Shown piece by piece: positions 31,373 through 40,272 of a stretch of 64,000 nucleotides of DNA; the first letter of the stretch is position 1, and each line of letters starts with the position of its first letter. The notes below the pieces were generated by a model, which made no database searches, had not been told where the DNA came from, and saw only the letters and a list, made by a program, of their open reading frames with translations. The DNA comes from Buttiauxella sp. A111 (GTDB taxonomy: Bacteria; Pseudomonadota; Gammaproteobacteria; Enterobacterales; Enterobacteriaceae). The stretch covers positions 1 through 64,000 of the forward strand of contig NZ_BJFN01000007.1 of the NCBI RefSeq assembly GCF_014189855.1, in the 5' to 3' direction. The translations under genes and the position numbers were made by a program.

Positions 31373-32200
31373 TTACGCACCAAAAACATCCGGGTCTGGT
31401 CCCAGACGCTTATTGCTATCCAACTTCGCAATCTCGCTTAACTCGTCTTTATCAAGACGGAAATCAAACACGTTAAAGTTCTCAGCAATGCGCGAAGGCG
31501 TCACCGATTTCGGGATAACCACCAGGCCGCTGTCCAGGTGCCAGCGAATCACAATTTGCGCCGGTGTTTTGCCGTATTTATCGGCCAGATCGCGGATGAT
31601 TTTCTTATCGAACACCCCTTCGCCACCCTGAGCCAACGGGCTCCACGACTCGGTTTGGATCTTGTGTGTGGCATTCCAGGAATGAAGCTGGCGTTGTTGC
31701 AGTAACGGATGGAGTTCTATCTGGTTGATAACCGGTGAGACACCCGTTTCATCAATCAAACGCTGAAGATGGTTGAGCTGGAAATTACACACACCGATGC
31801 TTTTGACCAGGCCCTGTTTTTGCAGTTCAATGATCCCTTTCCATGCTTCGACATAATGATCTTTGCTCGGCACGGGCCAGTGCATCAGATACAGATCAAC
31901 ATAATCCAGTTGGAGTTTTTCGAGGCTGTCTTCAAGCGCCTGGCGTGGACGTTGCTGATCGTCGTTCCACAGTTTAGTGGTGATAAACAGTTCTTCACGC
32001 GGGATGCCCGCGCTTTTTAGCGCACTGCCTACGCCGTCTTCATTCTTATACGCGGCGGCGGTATCAATGGATCGATAGCCAACCTCCAGCGCTTTATCGA
32101 TTGCAATCTGAACCTGTTCGTTGCTGGCTTGCCAGACACCGAGGCCCAATTGCGGCATCACATTCCCATCCTGGAGCTTGATTACAGTTGGAGTTGTCAT
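31373..32200 (-). CDS. dkgA: 2,5-diketo-D-gluconate reductase A (aldo-keto reductase)
   Basis: DkgA (YqhE) is an NADPH-dependent aldo-keto reductase acting on 2,5-diketo-D-gluconate and on aldehydes such as methylglyoxal. The 275-residue protein, the E. coli length, has the AKR tetrad in IDTAAAYKNEDGVG (Asp, Tyr), ITTKLW (Lys) and LMHWP (His), and the cofactor motif IPKSVTPSRIAEN near the C-terminus. ATG 32200 is preceded by AAGGAGG; an in-frame start at 32263 lies in the ERIC-derived gap. It follows yqhD, and both are activated by YqhC in E. coli. Confidence 0.96.
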   Translation of the reverse strand: MTTPTVIKLQDGNVMPQLGLGVWQASNEQVQIAIDKALEVGYRSIDTAAAYKNEDGVGSALKSAGIPREELFITTKLWNDDQQRPRQALEDSLEKLQLDYVDLYLMHWPVPSKDHYVEAWKGIIELQKQGLVKSIGVCNFQLNHLQRLIDETGVSPVINQIELHPLLQQRQLHSWNATHKIQTESWSPLAQGGEGVFDKKIIRDLADKYGKTPAQIVIRWHLDSGLVVIPKSVTPSRIAENFNVFDFRLDKDELSEIAKLDSNKRLGPDPDVFGA

Positions 32201-32225
32201 GTATTCCTCCTTAATGATTAAACCC

Positions 32226-32283
32226 GAAAATTTCAAATTGCAGGGGCGTTGGCTTCCCTGCAACTTGAATAATTTAGGGTTTA
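32226..32283 (-). repeat. Internally deleted ERIC element between yqhD and dkgA
   Basis: Only the two outer arms of ERIC remain: TTCAAATTGCAGGGGCGTTG and CCCTGCAACTTGAATAATTT, which pair to form a hairpin. The central core present in the other copies is absent, leaving about 58 bp. Confidence 0.65.
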
Positions 32284-32329
32284 AGTCTGGACCAAATACT
32301 CAAAAACGAGAACCAAATGACTAAATTAC

Positions 32330-33493
32330 TTAACGTGCAGCTTCGTAAATACGACGGCTAACATCCAAAGTAATGTCTTTGTGTTCACCCAATTGCGTCA
32401 TGCCTTTCTCTTCGAGTTTCACCAGTAATGCCGGGATAGAACTGCCATCCAGACCATAGGCGGAGAGGCGAGTTGGTGCACCCATTTGCTCGAAGAAATT
32501 ACGGGTTGCTGCGATTGCGGCATCAATACGCTCTTCTTCGCCACCGGTGGTGATATTCCACACGCGTTCTGCATATTGCAGCAGTTTGCCGCGTTTCTCG
32601 TTACGCTTTTCATTCAGCAAAGATGGCAGAACTACCGCCAGAGTTTGCGCGTGATCCAGACCGTGCATTGCGGTCAGTTCATGGCCTAACATATGCGTTG
32701 CCCAATCTTGCGGTACGCCTGCACCGATCAGGCCGTTTAACGCCATGGTCGCCGCCCACATGACGTTGGCACGCACATCGTAGTTTTCTGGTTCTTTCAA
32801 CGCTGTTGGGCCGTCTTCAACCAGTGTTAACAGAATGCCTTCGGCAAAACGATCCTGGACTTTGGCGTTCACCGGATAAGTAATGTATTGCTCAACGGTA
32901 TGTACAAACGCGTCCACAACACCATTTGCGACCTGACGTGGTGGCAGGGTGTAGGTGTAAACCGGATCAAGAACAGCGAAGACCGGTTGCACGTGCTCAG
33001 ACATAAACGCCTGTTTGTCACCGGTTGCGCGGCGAGAAACAACAGCACCTTTGTTGGATTCAGAACCGGTTGCTGGCAGAGTCAGAACAGAGCCCATTGG
33101 GATGGCGCTTTTCACGTCATTACCGTGAGTCAGCAGGATATTCCATGGGTCGAGATCGGCTGGGTAGTTGGCTGCTGCTGCGATGAACTTAGTCCCATCC
33201 AGCACTGAGCCACCCCCTACCGCTAACAGGAAAGTCACTTTCTGTTGGCGAACCACTTCGACCGCTTTCATCAGCGTTTCGTAAGTTGGGTTCGGTTCGA
33301 TACCACCAAACTCCAGAACATCCAGACCTTCGAGCGCAGCATAAACCTGATCCAGCACGCCATTTTTCTTCACGCTACCGCCGCCGTAGGTAATCAGCAC
33401 GCGAGCATCTGCTGGGATTTGAGCACGCAGTTCGGAAATGGCACCTTTGCCAAACAGGATGCGAGTCGGGGTATGTAGGTTGAAATTGTTCAT
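32330..33493 (-). CDS. yqhD: NADPH-dependent aldehyde reductase / alcohol dehydrogenase YqhD
   Basis: YqhD is a zinc-dependent group III alcohol dehydrogenase that removes toxic short-chain aldehydes, including lipid peroxidation products and glyoxal. The 387-residue protein begins MNNFNLHTPTRILFGKGAI. It shows the nucleotide-binding GGGSVLDGTKFIA near residue 94 and the metal-ligand region DAFVHTVEQYITYPVNA with MHGLDHAQTLAV. Length equals E. coli YqhD. It is upstream of dkgA on the same strand and divergent from its activator gene yqhC. Confidence 0.97.
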   Translation of the reverse strand: MNNFNLHTPTRILFGKGAISELRAQIPADARVLITYGGGSVKKNGVLDQVYAALEGLDVLEFGGIEPNPTYETLMKAVEVVRQQKVTFLLAVGGGSVLDGTKFIAAAANYPADLDPWNILLTHGNDVKSAIPMGSVLTLPATGSESNKGAVVSRRATGDKQAFMSEHVQPVFAVLDPVYTYTLPPRQVANGVVDAFVHTVEQYITYPVNAKVQDRFAEGILLTLVEDGPTALKEPENYDVRANVMWAATMALNGLIGAGVPQDWATHMLGHELTAMHGLDHAQTLAVVLPSLLNEKRNEKRGKLLQYAERVWNITTGGEEERIDAAIAATRNFFEQMGAPTRLSAYGLDGSSIPALLVKLEEKGMTQLGEHKDITLDVSRRIYEAAR

Positions 33494-33686
33494 TACAGGA
33501 TTCCCGTTTTGTGGGTGATGAATAACATTGCTTATCGAATTTGATGGTAGCCATTGTCGGCCCAGGGTGGCTATCGCTCAATGCTTATTCCTGCCTTTAT
33601 CTTGCCTATTTCTCCAGAGAGCTGGAGAAATGAAAAGATTCATTGCACACTGACATCGTCAGAAAAGCTATATAGAGTGCGGGAAA

Positions 33687-34574
33687 ATGAAGCGGAAAGC
33701 GATTTGTCAGCAGTTAACTAACAAGATTAATTATCTGATACAAAAAGAAAATAGTGGCCTCAGTTCACTGCCTAATGTCAGTTTGCTGTATGGCACCAAA
33801 CCCTATGCGCGTACGCCAGTGATGTATGAGCCGGGGATCATTATTCTCTTTTCCGGGCATAAAACGGGTTATCTGAACGATCGCGTGTTTCGCTACGATG
33901 CCAATGAATACCTGTTGCTGACCGTGCCGCTACCTTTTGAATGTGAAACCTTTGCCACACCTGAAGTGCCGCTGGCTGGACTGCGCATTAATATTGATAT
34001 TTTGCAGCTTCAGGACTTGCTGATGGATATTGGCGAAGATGATGTATCGCACCCGCAAACCTGCTCAACCGGGATTAACTCCGCCGAGCTATCTGAAGAG
34101 ATCCTCTGTGCTGCCGAGCGTTTACTGGACGTGCTGGAAAACCCGCTCGACGCGCGTATTTTGGGCAAGCAAATTATCCGCGAGATCCTCTATCACATTC
34201 TGATGGGGTCGTGCGGTGCCGCGCTCTTAGCACTGGTCAGCCGGCAGACACACTTCAGCCTGATAAGCCGCGTGCTCAGGCGCATCGAAACACAGTACAC
34301 AGAAAACCTTTCTGTAGACCAACTTGCTGCGGAAGCGAACATGAGTGTTTCGGCGTTTCACCATAACTTTAAGTCGGTGACCAGCACCTCGCCGCTGCAA
34401 TATCTCAAGAGCTACCGTTTACACAAAGCGCGCATGCTGATTTTGCACGATGGGATTAAAGCCAGTACTGCGGCGATTCGTGTCGGATATGAAAGTGCGT
34501 CGCAGTTTAGCCGCGAGTTTAAGCGTTACTTTGGCGTTACGCCGGGGGAAGATGCCGCGCGGATGCGGGTGTAG
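33687..34574 (+). CDS. yqhC: AraC-family activator YqhC
   Basis: YqhC activates yqhD and dkgA in response to aldehydes in E. coli. The 295-residue protein has an N-terminal AraC-type sensor domain (to about 170) and a C-terminal double helix-turn-helix (about 195-290), with [20 protein letters not shown] and [21 protein letters not shown]. coli YqhC is annotated somewhat longer at its N-terminus. It is divergent from yqhD; the 193-base intergenic gap must hold the YqhC sites, but I did not recognise a consensus there. Confidence 0.93.
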   Translation: MKRKAICQQLTNKINYLIQKENSGLSSLPNVSLLYGTKPYARTPVMYEPGIIILFSGHKTGYLNDRVFRYDANEYLLLTVPLPFECETFATPEVPLAGLRINIDILQLQDLLMDIGEDDVSHPQTCSTGINSAELSEEILCAAERLLDVLENPLDARILGKQIIREILYHILMGSCGAALLALVSRQTHFSLISRVLRRIETQYTENLSVDQLAAEANMSVSAFHHNFKSVTSTSPLQYLKSYRLHKARMLILHDGIKASTAAIRVGYESASQFSREFKRYFGVTPGEDAARMRV

Positions 34575-34653
34575 GCAGCTTTATTTGTCATTTTTCCCCT
34601 GGGCAGTGTCAGAAATGCCTACCCAGGGTTGGTCTTTAAGAGGCGGTCTTTAC

Positions 34654-35313
34654 TTATGCAGGATTTAATCTTTTCTTGATGAGGACAAACAACGTTCCGA
34701 TTAAGCCTGCCACCAGAAGCACCATCGGCAACACCATCAGACAAGTCATGACCTGATCTTCGTGGCGTTTTACAAACGGGATCATGCTCAAGGCATAGCC
34801 CAGACTGGACACGCTACCCACCCATAACAGCCCGCTTAGCCAGTTAAACACCTGGAAGCGACGATTGCTGAGACCTGAAATACCCGCCATGGTTGGCAGC
34901 AGAGTGCGAACAAATGCTAAAAAACGCCCAGCCAGCAATGCAAATAACCCGTGTCGGTCAAACATATGCGTCGCACGTTGGTGATATTGCGGCGGCAACT
35001 GTTGCAGCCAGCTTTTAACTGTTTTGGTATTACCTAGCCAGCGACCTTGCGCATAACTTAACCAGCAGCCAAGACTTGCCGCTGTCGTGAGAATGAGTAA
35101 TGTCGGGACAAAATTCATGACCCCTTTTGCCACAAGCGCTCCCGCGAGTAACAAAAGACTGTCGCCCGGCAAAAATGAGGCGGGCAGTAATCCATTTTCG
35201 AGAAACAGCGTCGCAAACATGACGCAATAAACCACTCCAACAACATGAGGGTCCGCGAGTGCAGCAAAGTCATGTTGCCAAAGCGCCTGAACGATATGAT
35301 GTATAACAGCCAT
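34654..35313 (-). CDS. yghB: DedA-family inner-membrane protein YghB
   Basis: YghB is a DedA-family membrane protein, partly redundant with YqjA, needed for normal cell division, membrane potential and Tat export in E. coli. The 219-residue protein, as in E. coli, has about five membrane segments and the DedA motif with [12 protein letters not shown] (about 47-58) and [16 protein letters not shown] (about 128), whose acidic and basic residues are essential in the family. It lies downstream of the metC pseudogene on the same strand. Confidence 0.96.
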   Translation of the reverse strand: MAVIHHIVQALWQHDFAALADPHVVGVVYCVMFATLFLENGLLPASFLPGDSLLLLAGALVAKGVMNFVPTLLILTTAASLGCWLSYAQGRWLGNTKTVKSWLQQLPPQYHQRATHMFDRHGLFALLAGRFLAFVRTLLPTMAGISGLSNRRFQVFNWLSGLLWVGSVSSLGYALSMIPFVKRHEDQVMTCLMVLPMVLLVAGLIGTLFVLIKKRLNPA

Positions 35314-35369
35314 GGCAAATCCTGTGGAACCGCTTTATTCGGCGCGTCTAAATCTATAGTAGTTAGATT

Positions 35370-35404
35370 AGGTACACCTTAATTTCTCGGCGTACCTTTT
35401 TTTG
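35370..35404 (+). terminator. Hairpin with T run between yghB and metC
   Basis: AGGTACACC and GGCGTACCT pair at eight of nine positions and are followed by TTTTTTT on the plus strand. Both flanking genes run on the minus strand, so the strong direction faces away from them; it may insulate yghB from antisense transcription. Confidence 0.35.
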
Positions 35405-35510
35405 AAAGCATAGTGTAACGCTAAATGGCCTGCGACACCTTGATCACAGGCTCAACTAATCATCATGAATTTAGAAAAACTGTCCTTTCAGGTATCCACT
35501 TCTGGAAAAT

Positions 35511-36698
35511 TCAGGCAATACGCTGGAAACCTGCATCGAGATCGGCAATCAAATCGTCAACATTCTCCAGGCCGATATGAAGGCGAACTAACGTACCGGA
35601 GAAATCAACTCCCCCTGCCGGGCGAATCTCTGCCACTTCTTCCGGCTGGTTGGCGAGGATCAGTGATTCAAACCCTCCCTATGAATAGGCCATACTAAAA
35701 TAGTTAAAATTGTCCAGGTAGTGCTGATACTGATCATGACTTAAGCGTTTTTTGAGCACGAATGAGAATAAACCGCTGCTGCCTGTAAAGTCTCGTTTCC
35801 AGAACTCATGGCCTTTACTGCCGGGCAATGCAGGGTGATTGACGCGTTCAACTTGCGGGTGTTGCGCCAGCCATTCGGCAACTTTCAGACTGCTTTCATG
35901 ATGTTGGCGCAGACGTACCCCTAAAGTGCGTAAACCTCGGCTGGTCATATAAGCGGTATCCGCATCCAGCATTTGCCCCATCAGATAAGAATTCTCACGT
36001 AATTGATCCCAGCAACGGGCATTCGATACCGCCGTCCCGACCATCGCGTCAGAATGGCCAATCAAATACTTGGTGCCTGCCTGAATTGAAATATCAATTC
36101 CGAAATCCAGCGCTTTAAACAAAACTCCCGCAGCCCAGGTGTTATCAATCATGATGATGGCTTCTGGAGCAACGCTGCGTACCGCCTGAACAATGGCGGG
36201 TACGTCATGTACTTCCATTGTGAGTGAGCCAGGGGATTCCAGAAATACGACTTTAGTATTGGGTTTAACGAGTTCAGCGATGCCCGCGCCAATCATCGGG
36301 TCAAACCAGGTGGTGCTGACGCCGAGTTTTGCGAGGATCTTGGTACAGAAATCCTGGCTCGGCTCATAGGCGGTGCCGGTCATCAGCACATTATCGCCCT
36401 GTTCTACAAATGCCAGAATCGCATTGGCCACGGCTGCGGCGCCACAAGGATAAAGTGCGCAACCCGCGCCACCTTCCAGTTCGCACATCGCTTCTTGTAA
36501 CGAGAAATGGGTGAGGGTGCCACGACGGCCATAAAACAGCTCGCCTTTCGCGCGGTTGGCGGTGGCGTGTTTTTTAGCTTCGACAGTTTCAAAAACCAAT
36601 GATGAAGCGCGTTGAATGACGCTGTTAACAGAACCCTGAGTGAATTTCTTATCGCGCCCGGCATTCACCAGCGCCGTTTCAATGTGTTTTTTAGTCAT
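35511..36698 (-). pseudogene. metC: metC (cystathionine beta-lyase) interrupted by an amber codon at Trp340
   Basis: MetC cleaves cystathionine to homocysteine, pyruvate and ammonia with pyridoxal phosphate. The reading frame from ATG 36698 is 395 codons long, the E. coli length, with the PLP Lys in [11 protein letters not shown] and no other defect. Codon 340 (35681-35679) reads TAG where homologues have TGG in the sequence MAYSWGG; reading resumes without a frame change as [12 protein letters not shown] and runs to TGA at 35511-35513. The truncated 339-residue product would lack Trp340 and the substrate-carboxylate Arg in LVRLHIGLE (Arg372 in E. coli). Loss of function is expected unless suppressed; a sequencing error is possible. 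Confidence 0.9.
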
Positions 36699-36716
36699 CT
36701 TCACTTTGCCCTATTT

Positions 36717-36736
36717 ACCCATCTGGATGTCCAAAA
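36717..36736 (-). promoter_or_regulatory. Possible MetJ boxes upstream of metC
   Basis: On the minus strand GGACATCC-AGATGGGT reads as two adjacent, weak copies of the 8-bp MetJ box AGACGTCT (5 of 8 positions each), 20-40 bases before the metC start. Position fits methionine repression of metC; the match is modest. Confidence 0.35.
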
Positions 36737-36805
36737 CTAACTTATCATGCTTTTGCTGCGTAAGCGCAAGGAATCCATGGACAATTTCAGGCACTCTTTA
36801 AATAC

Positions 36806-36824
36806 TAATGAGAACTACTATCAA
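36806..36824 (-). promoter_or_regulatory. Fur box upstream of exbB
   Basis: Read on the minus strand, GATAGTAGTTCTCATTA matches the Fur half-site run GATAATGATTCTCATTA at 15 of 17 positions. It lies about 65 bases before exbB; exbBD is a known Fur target in E. coli. Confidence 0.65.
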
Positions 36825-36886
36825 TTCGATGTCGTTTTGATATTATTGCGCACAGTTTTTGTATTATTTCGTGGTGGAGAGTAAGA

Positions 36887-37621
36887 GTGACGAATAATTT
36901 GATGCAGACAGACCTCTCTGTCTGGGGCATGTATCAGCATGCTGACATCGTGGTAAAAATTGTGATGATCGGCCTGATTCTGGCCTCTGTCGTCACTTGG
37001 GCAATCTTCTTTAGCAAAAGTGTTGAGTTGATGTCGCAAAAACGCCGTCTGAAGCGTGAGCAGCAGCAACTGGCTAATGCCCGCTCTCTGGATGAAGCCA
37101 GTGATATGGCTGAAGCGTTTGATGCGAAAAGCCTGAGCACGATGCTGATCAATGAAGCGCAGAATGAGCTTGAGCTTTCCACTGGCAGCGAAGATAACGA
37201 AGGCATAAAAGAGCGTACCGGTTTCCGCCTTGAGCGTCGCGTTGCGGCGGTGGGTCGACACATGGGACGCGGTAACGGTTTTCTCGCGACCATCGGTGCA
37301 ATTTCGCCGTTCGTCGGTCTGTTTGGTACAGTCTGGGGCATCATGAACAGCTTTATTGGTATTGCACAATCGCAAACCACTAACCTTGCTGTTGTTGCAC
37401 CGGGTATTGCAGAAGCATTGTTGGCAACGGCTATCGGCCTGGTTGCAGCCATTCCTGCGGTGGTTATCTACAACGTGTTTGCCCGTGTGATTGGCGGCTA
37501 TAAAGCTTCTCTGGGTGACGTTGCGGCACAAGTTTTACTGCTGCAAAGCCGTGACCTGGATTTAGAAGCCAGTTCTCACGCTCGCCCGGTACGTACGGCT
37601 CAGAAACTGCGTGTAGGTTGA
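36887..37621 (+). CDS. exbB: TonB-system energizer ExbB
   Basis: ExbB forms the pentameric proton-channel motor with ExbD that energises TonB-dependent uptake of siderophores and vitamin B12. The 244-residue protein equals E. coli ExbB in length and has three membrane segments (about 17-38, 130-155, 170-195), with the MotA/TolQ/ExbB signature ATIGAISPFVGLFGTVWGIM and LLATAIGLVAAIPAVV. It begins at GTG 36887, as in E. coli, after GTGGAGAG. It is followed five bases later by exbD, under a Fur box. Confidence 0.97.
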   Translation: MTNNLMQTDLSVWGMYQHADIVVKIVMIGLILASVVTWAIFFSKSVELMSQKRRLKREQQQLANARSLDEASDMAEAFDAKSLSTMLINEAQNELELSTGSEDNEGIKERTGFRLERRVAAVGRHMGRGNGFLATIGAISPFVGLFGTVWGIMNSFIGIAQSQTTNLAVVAPGIAEALLATAIGLVAAIPAVVIYNVFARVIGGYKASLGDVAAQVLLLQSRDLDLEASSHARPVRTAQKLRVG

Positions 37622-37625
37622 TCTC

Positions 37626-38051
37626 ATGGCTTTGCGTCTTAACGAAAATCTCGACGATAACGGTGAAATGCATGAAATCAACGTGACACCGTTTATCGAT
37701 GTCATGTTGGTACTGCTGATTATCTTTATGGTGGCCGCGCCGCTGGCAACAGTCGATGTGAAGGTTAACCTTCCTGCCTCTTCAAGCCAGCCACAACCGC
37801 GTCCTGAAAAGCCGGTCTATCTTTCTGTCAAAGCCGATCGCACCATGTTTATCGGCAACGATGAAGTGACCAAAGAAAGTATGATCAATGCGTTGATGGC
37901 GGCGACTGAAGGCAAGAAAGACACGACGATTTTCTTCCGCGCAGACAAATCGGTTGATTACGAAACGATGATGAATGTGATGGATACGCTGCATCAGGCA
38001 GGGTATCTGAAGATTGGTCTGGTTGGGCAAGAAGTCACGAAACCTCAGTAA
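37626..38051 (+). CDS. exbD: TonB-system protein ExbD
   Basis: ExbD is the second motor subunit: one membrane helix (about 22-43) and a periplasmic domain. The essential Asp25 is visible in VTPFIDVMLVLLIIFMV. Length is 141 residues, as in E. coli. It lies four bases past the exbB stop and ends at a strong terminator. Confidence 0.97.
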   Translation: MALRLNENLDDNGEMHEINVTPFIDVMLVLLIIFMVAAPLATVDVKVNLPASSSQPQPRPEKPVYLSVKADRTMFIGNDEVTKESMINALMAATEGKKDTTIFFRADKSVDYETMMNVMDTLHQAGYLKIGLVGQEVTKPQ

Positions 38052-38074
38052 CCTCGTCAAATATCACTATTTTT

Positions 38075-38110
38075 AAGCGGCCTGTTAGTTGTACTAACCA
38101 GGCCGCTTTT
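38075..38110 (+). terminator. Rho-independent terminator of exbBD
   Basis: AAGCGGCCTGTTAGT and ACTAACCAGGCCGCTT form a long near-perfect stem (one bulge) followed by TTTT. It also faces the convergent unknown gene at 38113. Confidence 0.85.
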
Positions 38111-38112
38111 CA

Positions 38113-38499
38113 TTACAAATTCGGTGTTTTATAGCTGTTTTCCAGCAGGGCACGAGTCCGCGACAGCGTTTGGGCTTCCTCATTTCTCAGTTGCTGATAA
38201 ACCGCCTCAAGCCGGGCAAGAATCACGTTTTTCATCCGCGGTTGATGAGCCAGAATTTCACTGAGTACAGAGCCGTAAATTTCTTCTTTCATGCGATAAG
38301 GAAACATTTGATGGCGGTTGTGCCACTTTTGCTCAACCAGCGCTGAAGTAATGTTAATTTTCCCTTCCGTGAAACGAGCAATATTTTCATTTTTTATGGC
38401 CACCAGAGCAGCGATATTATCACGCAATAACGTGTTCTCAGGTGATGCATCATTCGAGGTAGCGGTATCGTGCTGAATGGGGTGCTGTACATCTGACAT
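38113..38499 (-). CDS. Unrecognised 128-residue protein, second gene of a pair
   Basis: I do not recognise this protein. It has no signal peptide or membrane segment and is mostly predicted helical, with charged stretches (EEIYGSVLSEILAHQPRMKN) that could be amphipathic or coiled-coil. It starts five bases after the stop of the 38505-38903 gene, so the two are likely co-translated. The clean start and tight spacing favour a real gene. It is part of an accessory cluster just past exbBD that has no counterpart I know in E. coli K-12. Confidence 0.6.
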   Translation of the reverse strand: MSDVQHPIQHDTATSNDASPENTLLRDNIAALVAIKNENIARFTEGKINITSALVEQKWHNRHQMFPYRMKEEIYGSVLSEILAHQPRMKNVILARLEAVYQQLRNEEAQTLSRTRALLENSYKTPNL

Positions 38500-38504
38500 T
38501 GAGC

Positions 38505-38903
38505 TTACTCGTCGAGGGAATAAAATAGCGGCCAGCTTTTTTCCCGGGTTAACTGATTGACCCAGATTTGCTGTGAATGCTGACTTATCTGCAATTTTTT
38601 ATCTTCTATTAGCATTTGCAAATCGGCAGGGCTGATTTTTTCTTGTTCTATTAGTTCATTTAATACAGTCACCATTGCTTCAATTTTTACCGCACAAAAT
38701 AAATGGTCTTTTAAATGGCGATCGTTTTCTTCAAGCAGGGTATTTTTTGCCTGCCCAGCGTAATGATTGGCGCTGAGAATCGTTTTCTCTAGATCTAAAA
38801 GATTATCCCGAGGAATTGGATTTAGGGCGCTATCTTCTGCTGATTGAGTAATTTCAACCTGTAGAACAGGGAGGATTACTGGCACCAGGTTGTTGGGCAG
38901 CAT
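38505..38903 (-). CDS. Unrecognised 132-residue protein, first gene of a pair
   Basis: Not recognised. It is acidic, without a signal peptide, with a helical middle (about 40-100: HLKDHLFCAVKIEAMVTVLN) and a C-terminal block ending REKSWPLFYSLDE. AAGGAT lies before ATG 38903 at proper spacing. It is paired with the next gene downstream and divergent from the 39006 gene, with a gap of about 100 bases that must hold both promoters. AT-rich relative to the backbone, in keeping with an acquired cluster. Confidence 0.6.
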   Translation of the reverse strand: MLPNNLVPVILPVLQVEITQSAEDSALNPIPRDNLLDLEKTILSANHYAGQAKNTLLEENDRHLKDHLFCAVKIEAMVTVLNELIEQEKISPADLQMLIEDKKLQISQHSQQIWVNQLTREKSWPLFYSLDE

Positions 38904-39005
38904 TAACGATATCCTTTTAAATCAACAGAATGAAGTTCATAGAAACTACGTGTGACGTTGACAATATATTGCCTCAAAATTACTATAAAAAAAACAGGAG
39001 CCTCC

Positions 39006-39509
39006 ATGCAAAGCGTCTTTTATTCTATTGTATTAATACTGTTGTTGTTGTGCGGCGTATTAGTGTTAATGCGTGAGAAACCCCGCGCCAGAGTGAATCC
39101 AATCCCGCCCGTTTCCCCTAAATTAAATTTCTCTGACAATGACGAACGTGAAGATTACTTTGCGACGCTTATTTCGAAAATTACCCCGGACTATTATTGG
39201 CGAGTGAGCCATGAATATGTTGATTTCGCCTATGCCACGATAAAGCAGATGCGAATCGATGAGCTAAGTGCGAATCGTGAACTGTTTAATGCCCAGCGGC
39301 GTTGCAGTGACTTAAACTCTGCCATTTATCGTTACTACGATAACCTGCGCAAACGCTGCGCTGAAGGTGAAAAAGTACCCTTTGCTGATATTGAAGTCCT
39401 GAATTTACGCCAGTGCTTCGATGAGTTCAGTCATCATGCTTACCCAGAGCTGGTGGCTTTGGTGTGGCCGCATTATCAACGTCCCGAAGTCGATCTGGCC
39501 AACGTGTAA
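39006..39509 (+). CDS. Unrecognised 167-residue membrane-anchored protein
   Basis: Not recognised. Residues 1-21 form a single N-terminal membrane helix (MQSVFYSIVLILLLLCGVLV) followed by a basic stop (REKPRAR), giving a type II anchor or uncleaved signal; the rest is a helical, Tyr- and Arg-rich soluble domain. ATG 39006 follows AACAGGAGCC; an in-frame start at 38952 is less likely. It diverges from the pair at 38113-38903 and may act with it, but this is only proximity. Confidence 0.6.
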   Translation: MQSVFYSIVLILLLLCGVLVLMREKPRARVNPIPPVSPKLNFSDNDEREDYFATLISKITPDYYWRVSHEYVDFAYATIKQMRIDELSANRELFNAQRRCSDLNSAIYRYYDNLRKRCAEGEKVPFADIEVLNLRQCFDEFSHHAYPELVALVWPHYQRPEVDLANV

Positions 39510-39702
39510 GCATTTTCACAAGCAGCTTGAATCTCTATCAAGCTGTTTTTAAGGTTAAAAAGTCAGGGTCTATTATTGGACTGAATGAACATTGGATAAT
39601 TTTCACTCAGTGGTTATTATTTGCTCACCCAAAAGGAGTTGTTCGTCCCGTTGCCATCAATCAGGCAATGGTTTGTTTGCCCGAATTTGAAAGATATGAC
39701 TT

Positions 39703-40263
39703 ATGCCTCGCATTAAACATCTCGTAGCTCTGGTCTTTTTTGTTGCACCTTTAATTGTTAGCACCAATTCTTTTGCTTTTAATATGCCAAAGGAGTTTGC
39801 ATCATTAGGAATAAAATCTATTTCTCACAAAAATAGTTTTTCTGAAAAAGATAATTTTATAAAAATGACAAATGGTAGTGATGCTGAAAATATCCGTTCG
39901 GCAATATTGTCACAATATTCAAACTGGAAAGGAACGCGTTATCACCTTGGCGGAACGACGCACAATGGTGTGGATTGTTCAGCGTTGATGCAGAAAATAT
40001 TCAGTGCTTCATTTGGTCAGTCGCTGCCAAGAACGACCACACAGCAAATTCATAATGGCCAGCAGGTCAGTAAGGAAACGCTCAAGCCTGGTGATTTAGT
40101 CTTTTTTAAAACGTCCCCAGGACAGCGTCACGTTGGGGTTTACGTGGGGGATAATAAGTTTATTCACGCGTCGAGCAGTGAAGGTGTGACGATGTCATCG
40201 CTTGCAAATCATTATTGGGTTGATCATTACGAAACGGCACGCCGTCTTAAAGTGATGGGGTGA
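39703..40263 (+). CDS. NlpC/P60-family cell-wall endopeptidase, MepS-like
   Basis: A secreted 186-residue cysteine peptidase. The signal peptide spans about 1-25 (cleavage near SFA). The NlpC/P60 triad is Cys92 in VDCSALMQ, His143 in QRHVGVYVG and His155 in FIHASS; the spacings of 51 and 12 residues equal those of E. coli MepS (Cys68, His119, His131). The expected substrate is a peptidoglycan stem peptide cross-link. There is no lipobox, unlike MepS and NlpC. The ribosome site is weak. The N-terminal third is AT-rich, suggesting recent acquisition. Convergent with the 40273 gene. Confidence 0.85.
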   Translation: MPRIKHLVALVFFVAPLIVSTNSFAFNMPKEFASLGIKSISHKNSFSEKDNFIKMTNGSDAENIRSAILSQYSNWKGTRYHLGGTTHNGVDCSALMQKIFSASFGQSLPRTTTQQIHNGQQVSKETLKPGDLVFFKTSPGQRHVGVYVGDNKFIHASSSEGVTMSSLANHYWVDHYETARRLKVMG

Positions 40264-40272
40264 TATTGAACG

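Noticed and set aside
39464..39727. 87-codon frame between the 167-residue gene and the NlpC/P60 gene
   Set aside because: It overlaps both neighbours in another frame, lacks a ribosome site and has no recognisable features.
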